From: Symsagittifera roscoffensis
Taxonomy: Eukaryota > Xenacoelomorpha > Acoela > Convolutidae
Reading direction: 5' to 3'
Length of the DNA stretch: 60,000 nucleotides
Assembly: GCF_963678635.1 (NCBI RefSeq)
Contig: NC_087070.1
Location: forward strand, 3,818,539 to 3,878,538
Below the pieces are notes generated by a model that was not told where the DNA came from, ran no database searches, and saw only the letters and a program-made list of their open reading frames with translations. The position numbers and the translations under genes are program-made. Of the stretch, positions 18,560 to 27,520 are shown in pieces (the stretch's first letter is position 1; the number at the start of each line of letters is the position of its first letter).

Positions 18560-20016
18560 GGAACTTGGATATGAAGAAAACCACGGACTCGTGGAACAAG
18601 ATGAGAGACCTGAGACACACTCTTATCCAGTATCTCTTACAACAAAATCGCTTTGGAACGGGAGAAGACGAGACGATTGAAAGAGAGGAAGATGTTAGAC
18701 GACATGTTGGAGGCATGCCGCTGTTAACCAATCTGAGCTTGGCTATGAGAACCGATCCCTTGGCGTTGATCAGAGGAGTCACGGAGTTCGTGACAGTGAT
18801 CTATGGACCAGCAGTCACGTTTGCGTTCCCTGACGTTAAGGTGGAAGCATATAGGAGGTCGGTGCTGCACCTGAACCTCATATCGGCAGTGGACGGTAGT
18901 ACACTGAACTGGTGTGAGCAGCACACATTGCGGGAGCTCATGAGTGAAGATCTGTTATTTGCGAAAATATCGGAGCCAGAGATGACAGTCATCAATTTTG
19001 ACGATCACTTCCGCGATCGCATGGGAGAAGTAGAAAGAGGACACATCGAAGTGTTTCCAAAGCTTTGGAATCTGAGACCCTATGATAAAACGAATGGTGA
19101 AATAACCAGAGTGCCTCGTCTCACTGCAGCATATCACAAAGTGAGAGAAGGGACGAAGGACTGGGGCGATTACAAGAAGCTGCCGGAGGCAATCCCTGAA
19201 TTCCCTCTGATAAGAAGGATGTTGCTCGGAGCAGTCTCCGTGGTACAGACTCCTAGATTGGGAGCATTCGAAGCCAATGAAAGGACAGTAGGGAATTTCG
19301 TGGGAACGATGGATCCACATTTTGTAGGGAGAAATACCGCCGTGTTACAGTACACACGATTTGCATACACAGATCAAGCGACAAGAAGGCGAATAAGCAA
19401 CGCCGCGACTCCCAAGCCTGGAAGATTTGATGAGGAATGGAAGGGATTAGGCTTAGCTCCGATGAGGATGAGAGGCAGGACCGAATTGCCTGAAGCCTCA
19501 TTAATCCTGACTAGTGTGAAAAAGGAGATGAAAGTGGGAGGAATATTGCAGACGAGAACTTTCCTAGCACCCTTCGGCTGCGAAGAAATCAAAGTGGTCC
19601 ATGGAGAAGAGGAAGATAAATCGGCCGGTACATTGCTCATACCGAGATTCCAGGAAGAAGCCGACAATGACGAACAAGGACCATCGAGCTCGAACAAGGA
19701 TAAGCAAGAAGGAGATGACGGACAGGGTGGAAGCCGTCAAACCGAAGAACCCATGCAACAAGATCAAGCTGGTGGGGAAGACGACAGGGCATCGACAGGA
19801 GGAACATCCAGCCTGGATTTCAACATCTTCAGTGATCTTGAGAATAATGCGGATACGTTGGAAACGACTGAGCCAGCAGATGAAGGCATCTCGACACTGG
19901 AGCCTCCATCAGCCTTTATGGAAATGAAACGGAATTTGCCGAGAGCAGCTCTCCTGGCAATTCAAGAAATAACGACCAAAGAATCCTCATGGAATCACCT
20001 CGGAGGAGAAGAATAG
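18553..20016 (+). CDS. ORF2 segment D: conserved domain of unknown function (copy A)
   Basis: It continues ORF2 in the next frame from RVRNLDMKK. About 350 residues are conserved with copy B and not recognised (motifs NFDDHFRDRMGEVERGHIEV, RFAYTDQATRRR). Then comes a low-complexity acidic, Gln/Ser/Gly-rich linker (~19650-19800). The ORF2 frame is lost at ~19940 by deletion of one G relative to copy B; the last ~25 codons to 20016 are out of frame. Confidence 0.75.
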   Translation, partial: RVRNLDMKKTTDSWNKMRDLRHTLIQYLLQQNRFGTGEDETIEREEDVRRHVGGMPLLTNLSLAMRTDPLALIRGVTEFVTVIYGPAVTFAFPDVKVEAYRRSVLHLNLISAVDGSTLNWCEQHTLRELMSEDLLFAKISEPEMTVINFDDHFRDRMGEVERGHIEVFPKLWNLRPYDKTNGEITRVPRLTAAYHKVREGTKDWGDYKKLPEAIPEFPLIRRMLLGAVSVVQTPRLGAFEANERTVGNFVGTMDPHFVGRNTAVLQYTRFAYTDQATRRRISNAATPKPGRFDEEWKGLGLAPMRMRGRTELPEASLILTSVKKEMKVGGILQTRTFLAPFGCEEIKVVHGEEEDKSAGTLLIPRFQEEADNDEQGPSSSNKDKQEGDDGQGGSRQTEEPMQQDQAGGEDDRASTGGTSSLDFNIFSDLENNADTLETTEPADEGISTLEPPSAFMEMKRNLPRAALLAIQEITTKESSWNHLGGEE

Positions 20017-21623
20017 AGGCCTCAGCCAGAGTACCTTTCTTGGGAACACTGCCCGAAGAAGAATGGGAAGTACATCACCGAGACCACGAGAGTAGGACGG
20101 GATGCAAACTGGACAGAGTGGCGTTAATGGAAGAAGTCTGGACCGTGGTTCAAAGCTATGGGACCCAGTCCATTCTGAAAACGGGTCTCAACCAACCCTT
20201 GATGAGAGAAGTACTTGACAAGCTTGATGATTGTGAAGGGAGAGTGAGTGAGTTGTTGATCGACTCGGCCACTGATGAAAGTGAAGCAAATTCTCCCATC
20301 AAGATGACACCGCAGGATGATAAAGGAGAGGTGGTGTATCTGTCAAGAACCAGGAGAGGGACGATGCAATCAAAATTGGTGATTGATAAAATCAATGCAA
20401 TGAAAATGAAGTTAGGCAGCAGAGTGATGCCGAGGAGAGTCGGGAAGACGAAGGTGGATTCAGAAATATCGATGAAAGCTGGTAATTCAGCGAAAAGGAA
20501 ACGAGTTGAGGAGGTCATGGAATTGGGGCAAGGTGATTATCAACTGTCTGGCACAGATAAAAAGTTAACTGATATAGCGATGGTGCCACCCATTCTCATG
20601 GCGGGGATAAAGTCAACAGGTTATAAATCCAAAAGGAGTGACCGCACTCTGACTGGAGCAACCTTAGAAATGGAAATACTCAGCCAATGTGGAGAGAGCA
20701 CAATGAAAGACTTCAAGTCATCTCCCATGAATCATGGAAAGGGAATTGTCGCAGGACAACTAATACCAGTGGAATATAACCGACTAACAGTGGCGGAGAC
20801 TGTGTCGATAGATGAACCCATCGGTGGATACATGGAGATGTTAGAATACCGAAACTCGGCTAGAGGGTATGTGATGGCCCTGGAAGACGAAAAAGCCATG
20901 GAGGGTTATCTGGAAACGATGTTGCAAGGCACCACCCTCAAGCAGAAGGCGTACGGGACTTTGGCGTCGTCAGACATACAGGCAGAAACGATGGAGCAGT
21001 TGGTGAGCCTTCCATGGAAAGCAGTAGTATTGAGGTATTTCGAAGAAGAAATGAGGACTACGCAAAAAATACATGCTTTCGTGGCAGTACCTTACGTAAG
21101 AACAGAGTTGCAACTCAGGTTCGCCTGGTGCATGATGGGACTGACTCGCGAAGAGTATGATTCAGAAGAAAGGAAGAGATCAAAAGAGGAGAAGGTTTTC
21201 CTTATGACGAACCTGAGGGATCTGATAGTCCAGGAGGGAGCAGCAGTAGCGTGTGCGAAGCGGAGAGACGCTCTCTGTTTCATTCGATTCCTGATAGAGC
21301 AGATTTCAGTACCTGCATTAAACACCTGTGTTAAAATGTTGAAGGAAGGCGATGAGCGAACGAAAGCCTTATTCTTGCTAGCACTGCTGGATATGCAGCA
21401 AAGTAAACCGATAAGGGTGAACATGAAAGAACCTGAGGAATTGGAACCCATGAAAAAGATAGACGAAATCAGGAGATTCTCAAACAAGGAGCTGAGACTC
21501 ACTAAAGAATCTATGGGAGCATTGCCGAAATCCAGTGAATACTGTGGACCGATCAAGAAGAAATCAATCGTATGGCTAGGTATCCGGGATCATAGGGATC
21601 GCGTACAACCCTTTCCTGAGTGA
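19941..21623 (+). CDS. ORF2 segment E: unknown domain (copy A)
   Basis: It reads ESSSPGNSR... in the ORF2 frame after the indel at ~19940. It includes a Lys/Arg-rich patch (NSAKRKRVEEVM, possibly a nuclear localisation signal) and a helical region LVSLPWKAVVLRYFEEEM onwards. The fold is not recognised. Near 21565-21580 a small rearrangement relative to copy B shifts the frame, and the last ~17 codons to 21623 are out of frame. Confidence 0.75.
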   Translation, partial: ESSSPGNSRNNDQRILMESPRRRRIEASARVPFLGTLPEEEWEVHHRDHESRTGCKLDRVALMEEVWTVVQSYGTQSILKTGLNQPLMREVLDKLDDCEGRVSELLIDSATDESEANSPIKMTPQDDKGEVVYLSRTRRGTMQSKLVIDKINAMKMKLGSRVMPRRVGKTKVDSEISMKAGNSAKRKRVEEVMELGQGDYQLSGTDKKLTDIAMVPPILMAGIKSTGYKSKRSDRTLTGATLEMEILSQCGESTMKDFKSSPMNHGKGIVAGQLIPVEYNRLTVAETVSIDEPIGGYMEMLEYRNSARGYVMALEDEKAMEGYLETMLQGTTLKQKAYGTLASSDIQAETMEQLVSLPWKAVVLRYFEEEMRTTQKIHAFVAVPYVRTELQLRFAWCMMGLTREEYDSEERKRSKEEKVFLMTNLRDLIVQEGAAVACAKRRDALCFIRFLIEQISVPALNTCVKMLKEGDERTKALFLLALLDMQQSKPIRVNMKEPEELEPMKKIDEIRRFSNKELRLTKESMGALPKSSEYCGPIKKKSIVWLGIRDHRDRVQPFPE

Positions 21624-23610
21624 AGACATACGCGATTGCTTCTTCAATTATGAGCAGGCGGTGTTGCTAAGATTCTGGACGTCCATAATTGTAACGATTA
21701 AAAGCGTTAACAATCCACAGGCCAAATTGGGACTGGTCTTGGAAGAAGAGGTGACTGCACCTTCAGTAGCAAAATCCGACAAAAGAGTGGAGTTTGGGCT
21801 GGGATTCTCAGATGAATTACTGAGAACGAGCTTGATGGCAGTGTGGGAATTGATGAGGCCATCATGGTGTCCTAGTCCCAACGCTGACTCATTATTACGG
21901 GCGACACAAGACGTACAGAGGGAACTGAATGCAGACTGTAACCTGCGTGACCTCAACATCATATATAATGTGATGATAACGGCCTCTAAGAGCAACGGAG
22001 AAGATAAAGTGGAGTTGCCTGGCTGGGGACCAGAAGACTGGGTCAAACCTGGTAGCTGTCTGGCGGAAGTCTGTGGACTGGAGGGTCACGTTTGTGGAGG
22101 TCTAGACTGTGTGAAAACCCTGGAGAAACAACACAAGCAATTGACAGTATTGTTTGGAAATGTAGTGATGAAAGCAAGAACGGAGACGGAACTGATAGCA
22201 GATTGCCATGGAGGAACCGATGTGAATCTAGTGACAGCACTAGGATTCTACAGCATGTTTGGTTCTTTAGAGTCACTATTGAATCTAGAACAGAAACATG
22301 AGATGGTCACAGCCATCAGTGTAGAAGTATTCCCAGGAGTTCTGCAGACTGAGCAGAAATACATAGGAAAATGGAGGGAAGCAATCGAGACGGAAATGAA
22401 CATTAGACACAGTGAGACTTATTGTAGACCATCAGGAGCACGATATTTGGTGGGTTCAGCATTGGCTCCAATGTGCAAGAGCAGATACCCTGTACATTTC
22501 GTAGCTGTGGACGTGAAGAGTACAAGAACGATTGTGGATCAAGCCTTCTCAGTGCCGAAGTGTGTGAGACTGGCGAGAATGTCCGAGAAGTCATACGAGT
22601 TGCTATGTAAGATGTTCTCAGCAGTTCCAGAGAGAACCAAAGAAGAATTGGAGTCAATATTAGGAAAGAAGTTCATGGGATACGTGAGCGGGAACTTCAG
22701 TGACTTCGAGAGACAGAAACAGAGAGGATCAACTGTCACAGATTACAATGCAGTAGATGAGAATGATGAAGTCCACCGAGTGATGATGGAAGTGGAACCA
22801 TTGCTGCAAGCTTCGGGAAAACGTAATTGGAGGAGCATCATGTTGACGCATGACGAGTTTCCTTGCCACTGCTTGCTGCAGACCTGGTGGTATCCCAAGC
22901 GTAGTAATCTGATGTTGATCTGGGACTCTGGAGAGCTGCTCTCCATGGGTTTACCAGATTCATCACAGCACGTAACAATAGTGATAGTGGGAGTTATGAT
23001 GGCAATACGATGGCTGGAAGCTCATGTGAGAGAAAATAACAGACAGGAGGCACCGACAAGAGAACAGTTGCGGAAGTTAGATTGTCTAAAAGTTTTAGAT
23101 CTTTTTGAGACAATGTGCAAAATTCTAAACATTCCGATGGAAGTGAAGAAGATATGGGCAAGAAAACGATTGATGCCATGGTTCAGAGCTAACATGACTG
23201 CATGGTTGTACGAGTATGCGAAAAAGCATATGTCGAAGCACGGCAGGGTGTACAGTGAATATCAGCTGGAAATTGGAGCAGGAGCTTTCAAGCGAACTCT
23301 CGTGACTCATCGGAATGCAGTGACCACCGCTGTGAAAAGAATTTCCAGGACGAGTGAACGTGGTGGAAAGGAGAAGGCAGAGATGTTAAAGGAGGGTTTG
23401 GAGAGAAACGTGACGTTGTGTCTCCACAACAGCTTCTGCAGGAACAGAGAATCTAACGTGGATCCCCTACCTTGTTGTAAACAGAGGGTGGAAGAGCAGA
23501 AGTGTTGGAGGACGGCTTCCAGCAGCGTCAGGTCAGCTAACGACGTGTTACAAGATGCGGAGACTGAGAGTGCAGAGTCAGTATCACAGGAGGAAGAAAT
23601 GGAGCATTGA
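21580..23610 (+). CDS. ORF2 segment F: C-terminal region (copy A)
   Basis: It reads VSGIIGIAYNPF from just after a TAG at 21577-21579 that is absent in copy B. The ~675 residues are conserved in copy B to the shared terminus EEEMEH. The fold is unrecognised; it has several Cys-containing blocks (GLEGHVCGGLDCVK; NSFCRNRES...CCKQRVEEQKCW) and a basic C-terminal part (TTAVKRISRTSERGGKEKAEML) that might bind nucleic acid. It ends at TGA 23608-23610. Confidence 0.8.
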   Translation, partial: VSGIIGIAYNPFLSEDIRDCFFNYEQAVLLRFWTSIIVTIKSVNNPQAKLGLVLEEEVTAPSVAKSDKRVEFGLGFSDELLRTSLMAVWELMRPSWCPSPNADSLLRATQDVQRELNADCNLRDLNIIYNVMITASKSNGEDKVELPGWGPEDWVKPGSCLAEVCGLEGHVCGGLDCVKTLEKQHKQLTVLFGNVVMKARTETELIADCHGGTDVNLVTALGFYSMFGSLESLLNLEQKHEMVTAISVEVFPGVLQTEQKYIGKWREAIETEMNIRHSETYCRPSGARYLVGSALAPMCKSRYPVHFVAVDVKSTRTIVDQAFSVPKCVRLARMSEKSYELLCKMFSAVPERTKEELESILGKKFMGYVSGNFSDFERQKQRGSTVTDYNAVDENDEVHRVMMEVEPLLQASGKRNWRSIMLTHDEFPCHCLLQTWWYPKRSNLMLIWDSGELLSMGLPDSSQHVTIVIVGVMMAIRWLEAHVRENNRQEAPTREQLRKLDCLKVLDLFETMCKILNIPMEVKKIWARKRLMPWFRANMTAWLYEYAKKHMSKHGRVYSEYQLEIGAGAFKRTLVTHRNAVTTAVKRISRTSERGGKEKAEMLKEGLERNVTLCLHNSFCRNRESNVDPLPCCKQRVEEQKCWRTASSSVRSANDVLQDAETESAESVSQEEEMEH

Positions 23611-24121
23611 CGAATGACCGAAAAGCAAGATGGAGAAAGAGACAAAAATTAGAAGAATTTAGAAGTTTTAGAACTTCTGAACGACAAAAGAAGAAGAGAA
23701 CAAAGGAGTAATGAAGAAAAAGCTAAAACTCAGAATTGTTTTATGTGTGTGAAAAAACTCAAGTGAGAAACCAAGCAAACAAGTTGTAATTGAAAACTGA
23801 AACATTTAGTTGAGTTTTGAAATTGTTGCATTTATAAGTTTGCATTTTGATTTTAGTCGAGTGGCTTTAGAGACACTCACTTACTATTTATTTAGAAAGG
23901 CTTAAGTGAAGGAGTATATTAAAATATTCCAGCCTGCATGACTGTTTTTAATCAGCTAGGAGAACTGATCACTTTGTGGTGACATGGAAGGCTTGAGTAA
24001 TCTCTCGAAGAGGGAGATTGTTTCATTGTTCTTGCTAACCACAGAGTTTCTTAGTTTTAGTGTTCAGGACAATAACAAGCAAGATTTCCGAAGGGAGAAG
24101 CATAGTAGGATAATTTTAGCT

Positions 24122-24154
24122 TGTTGGTTGGCAGGACTGTCCTGCAAGCCAACA
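24122..24154. other. conserved 3'UTR hairpin
   Basis: TGTTGGTTGGCAGGA, loop CTG, TCCTGCAAGCCAACA: 14 of 15 positions pair (one G-T wobble, one G-A mismatch). The same hairpin is in copy B at 26588-26620. It could be an export, stability or packaging element; this is inferred. Confidence 0.6.
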
Positions 24155-24414
24155 CCTTTTAAATCTAAGAGAAAAAGTTTTAATCGAGACATTGACACTG
24201 GAAGTCAGAAAATATGTTTTATCTTAAGTCATATCCTCAGTGTGCAGATTGATGAAAGAATTTGAAGGCTATAGTGATGTAGTATGATGCCAATTATATT
24301 CTGCAGTGAATCGATGTGACGCGGATAAAAGTAAATTCGTGCATTTTGTAAATTCTGTTCGATGACACTGTTTCTATTTTACGAGCATTGCGTGATTCAA
24401 TGAGGACATTGACC

Positions 24415-24431
24415 GGACTGTCCGGGGAGTA
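24415..24431 (+). promoter_or_regulatory. polypurine tract next to the 3' LTR
   Basis: TGTCCGGGGAGTA directly precedes TGTGACATT. The purine core GGGGAG is short, and CCGGACTGTCCGG just upstream forms a palindrome. The same sequence occurs in copy B (26313-26325). It is the expected plus-strand primer site by position. Confidence 0.65.
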
Positions 24432-25357
24432 TGTGACATTCGACCAGAATGTGCCAAAATGCAATCTCTGCAGAATTCGAAATTTTAGCAGCGAGCCTTC
24501 CGGATTGGTGATTATTAAGAATTAAGACCGTTATTTGAACGATTGAACAAAACGTGAAGGTTAAAGGATTCGGTAATTGCTAATTTTTAAATTTTCGAAG
24601 TGATTACGTAACATTTCTGAGAAACGTCAGAAACGGCCATTTTGGCAGAAAAGTTAGAAAACAACAGAACAACTTTAGCTGCGATCACGAGACGTACGGA
24701 AATTGTGAGAAAAAACGACAATAAATCGCGGAGTTAACAGAGAGCACTCCGAAATGCAACTATTGTGTCGCTACAATAGTTGCAAGGCTGTTGCAGACAA
24801 CGGTGAAGGGTGGAGGACAGCCTTCCGGATTAAGAAGAAATCAAGACTAACGAGCTTGATTCAGTGGGTTCAAGAACCCGGAAGGGTTTCGGAACTGAGA
24901 CTTTTATTCTTTTATATAGACTTTTAGCTTCTTGTCATGTCCTGATTTGAATTTAATCAACAACTAGATTCATTTTGATAAGGATGAGAAGCTAGGAGTT
25001 GGGGGAAAGGGTTGATCCATCTTCGATGGAGATGATGATTTTTATCTACTGAACAAAAACAATAGTAATATAATAAATAGTAGTAGCCCTGTTTTTAGGA
25101 GTGACCTCGTGGTCTGGGGATACTGAGACCCAGCCATGAGCTCACTATTTCTGCATGTAATCTAGTTAATTTGAGTGTTTTGACCGAAGCCGAAAGCAGT
25201 AACGTTTTTGTCGACCCGATGTTAGAAAAGACCACCGAAAAGTACTGGCTTGGTAGAGACGGTGAAAAGCATAGAAAGCTCTGTTTAGACGTTAGCCAGT
25301 CGTCTTAGGACTTAGTTTTATTTTCCGTCGATATGTATCTTCCGGGCGAATGTTACA
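24432..25357 (+). repeat. 3' LTR of copy A
   Basis: It is 926 bp, about 98% identical to 798-1722 (roughly 16 differences by eye, including TATATAAA to TATATAGA). It ends CGAATGTTACA at 25357. Confidence 0.95.
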
Positions 25358-25375
25358 TTACTTTTTAGCAAAAAT
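25358..25375. other. 18-bp spacer between the two elements
   Basis: TTACTTTTTAGCAAAAAT is the only sequence between the two 3' LTRs. It is the centre of the 49-kb inverted arrangement. Its ends match neither outer flank as a target-site duplication. Confidence 0.9.
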
Positions 25376-26312
25376 TGTAACATTCGCCCGGAAGATACAT
25401 ATCGACGGATAACAAAACTAAGTCTTAAGACGACTGGCTAGCGTCTAAACAGAGCTTTGCATGTTTTTCACCGTCTCTACCAAGCCAGTACTTTTCGGTG
25501 GTCTTTCTTACATCGGGTCGACAAAAACGTTACTGTTCTCCGGCTTCGACCAGAACGCTCAAATTAACTGAATTACATGCAAAAATAGTGAGCTCATGGC
25601 TGGGTCTCAGTATCCCCAGACCACGAGGTCACTCCTAAAAACAGGGCTACTATTTATTATATTACTATTGTTTTTGTTCAGTAGATAAAAATCATCATCT
25701 CCATCGAAGATGGATCAACCCTTTCCCCCCCAACTCTTAGCACCTCATCCTTGTCAAAACTAATCCAAATATCAATTAAATTCAAGTCAGGACATGACAG
25801 GATGCTAAAAGTTCATATGAGTCAATAAAAGTTTTCCGTCCCGAGACCCTTCCGGATTCTTGAATCCAGTGAATCAAGCTCCTCAAGTTCGAATTCACGA
25901 TAACACGGAGGGCTGATTTCTTACCCTTCACCGTTGTTCGCAACGGCCTTGCAACTATTGTAGCAGCACAATAGTTGCAACTCGGAACGTTCTCTGCACT
26001 CTGCTGCTGTTTTTCTTCAATTTCGACTTCTTCAATTTCGATCAAGTTGTTCTTGTCAGCGCAACCAACGTTGTTGTTCTGTTTTTTCACTCGTTTTTTG
26101 TTAAAAATGGCCGTTTCAGCATTTCTCAGAAATGTGACGTCATCATTCGAATTTTTGAAATTTTAAAACACTAGAATATTCCAGCCTTCACCGTTTGGCT
26201 AAACGTTCCAATAACGCCCTTAGTTCTTAAAAACCACCAATCCGGAAGGCTTACTGCTAAATTTCCGAATTCTGCAGAGATTGCATTTTTCACATTCTGG
26301 TCGAATGTCACA
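25376..26312 (-). repeat. 3' LTR of copy B
   Basis: 937 bp, equal in length to 49062-49998 and different at two visible sites (T/C near 26057; AAATTT versus AAAATT near 26262). It shares terminal 11-mers, hairpins and CCGGAAGG motifs with copy A LTRs but has many substitutions and indels elsewhere. Confidence 0.95.
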
Positions 26313-27131
26313 TACTCCCCGGACAGTCCGGTCAATGTCCTCATTGAATCGCGCAATGTTCTAAATGGTTACAGTGTCATCGAACAGAATTTACAAAATG
26401 CACGAAATTACTTTTATCTACGTCACATCGACTCACTGCAGATTATAAATGGCATCATACTACATCACTATAGCCTTCAAGTTCTTTCATTAATCTGCAC
26501 ATTGAGGATATGACTTAAGATAAAACATATTTTCTGACTTCCAGTGTCAATGTCCCGATTGAAACTTTTTCTCTTAGATTTAAAAGGTGCTGGCTTGCAG
26601 GACAGTCCTGCCAACCAACAAGCTAAAATTATCCTATTATGCTCCTTCCCTTCGGAAATCTTGCTTGTTTATTGTCCTGAATATTAAAACTAAGAAACTT
26701 TGTGGTTAGAAAGAGCAATGAAACAATCTCCCTCTTCGAGAGATTACTCAAGCCTTCCACATCACCACAAAGTGATCAGTTTTCCTAAGTGATTTAAAAA
26801 CAATCATGCAGGCTGGAATATTCTAGTATACTCTTCCCTCAAGCCTTTCTAAATAAATAATAAGTGAGTGTCTCTAAAGCCACTTCAACTAAAACCAAAA
26901 TGCAAATTTATAAATGCAACAATTTCAAAACTCAACTAAATGTTTCAGTTTTCAATTACAACTTGGTTGCTTGGTTTCTCACTTGAGTTTTTCACACACA
27001 TAAAACAATTCTGAGTTTTGACTTTTCTTCATCATCCCTTTGTTCTCCTCTTTTTCGTCGTTTAGAAGTTCTAAAACTTCTAAATTCTTCTAATTTTCTT
27101 TCTTGCTGCCTCTTGTTTTCTCGACCATTCG
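26313..27131 (-). other. 3' untranslated region of copy B
   Basis: It aligns with 23611-24431. It contains the polypurine tract (ACTCCCCGGACA read on the + strand at 26314-26325) and the hairpin at 26588-26620. No conserved ORF. Confidence 0.7.
26588..26620. other. conserved 3'UTR hairpin (copy B)
   Basis: Counterpart of 24122-24154, with a small compensating-type change at its base (GCTGGC on the + strand). Stem and CTG/CAG loop are kept. Confidence 0.55.
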
Positions 27132-27520
27132 TCAATGCTCCATTTCCTCCTCCGGTGACACCGACTCCGCACTTTCGGTTTCCGTGTCTTGTAGCACGTC
27201 ATTGACTATCTTGACGCTGTTGGAAGCCGTCCTCCAACACTTCTGCTCTTCCACCCTCTGCTTACAGCAAGGTAGGGGATCCACGTTTGATTCTCTGTTT
27301 CTACAGAAGCTGTTGTGGAGACACAACGTCACGTTTCTCTCCAAATCTTCTTTCAGCATCTCTGCCTTCTCATTTCCACTACGCTCGCTCGTCCTGGAAA
27401 TTCTTTTCACAGCGGTGGTCACTGCATTCCGATGGGTCACGAAAGCTCGCTTCAAAGCTCCTGCCCCAATGTCCAGCTGATATTCACTGTATACTCTGCC
27501 ATGCTTCGACATATGCTTTT
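27132..27520 (-). CDS. ORF2 terminal segment (copy B)
   Basis: It reads KHMSKHGRVYSEYQLDIGAG to EEEMEH, the C-terminus shared with copy A, with the same Cys cluster and basic patch. It is separated from the preceding ORF2 frame by loss of one A in GCGAAAAAGC near 27515-27522. Confidence 0.75.

Larger units (their letters stand above)
23611..24431 (+). other. 3' untranslated region of copy A
   Basis: About 820 bp between ORF2 and the 3' LTR, AT-rich. An ATG frame at 23984-24265 is not kept in copy B, so it is treated as non-coding. It holds the hairpin at 24122-24154 and the polypurine tract. Confidence 0.7.
798..25357 (+). mobile_element. giant Ty3/gypsy-type LTR retrotransposon, copy A
   Basis: It is bounded by two direct LTRs (798-1722 and 24432-25357) that begin TGTGACATTCG and end CGAATGTTACA. 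Between them are a ~3-kb leader, an interrupted gag-pol-macro ORF (4709-14254), an interrupted second giant ORF (14664-23610), and a 3' region ending in a purine-rich GGGGAG. The domain order protease-RT-RNase H-integrase places it in Ty3/gypsy. At 24.6 kb it is several times longer than most animal gypsy elements. LTRs differ at about 16 sites by eye. No perfect target-site duplication is seen (attta before, ttact after). The reading frames hold at least two in-frame stops and about eight frameshifts relative to copy B, so it is not autonomous as read. Confidence 0.95.

Noticed and set aside
14664-23610. ORF2 as an envelope gene
   Set aside because: It occupies the env position but shows no signal peptide, no transmembrane segment and no fusion-peptide-like stretch.
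23984-24265. 93-codon ORF in the 3' region of copy A
   Set aside because: Copy B lacks the ATG and has a frameshift; nucleotide similarity there does not preserve a frame.
25300-25440. Fold-back sequencing artefact creating the palindrome
   Set aside because: The two arms differ throughout (LTR length 926 versus 937 bp, many substitutions, separate breaks), which a fold-back of one molecule would not give.
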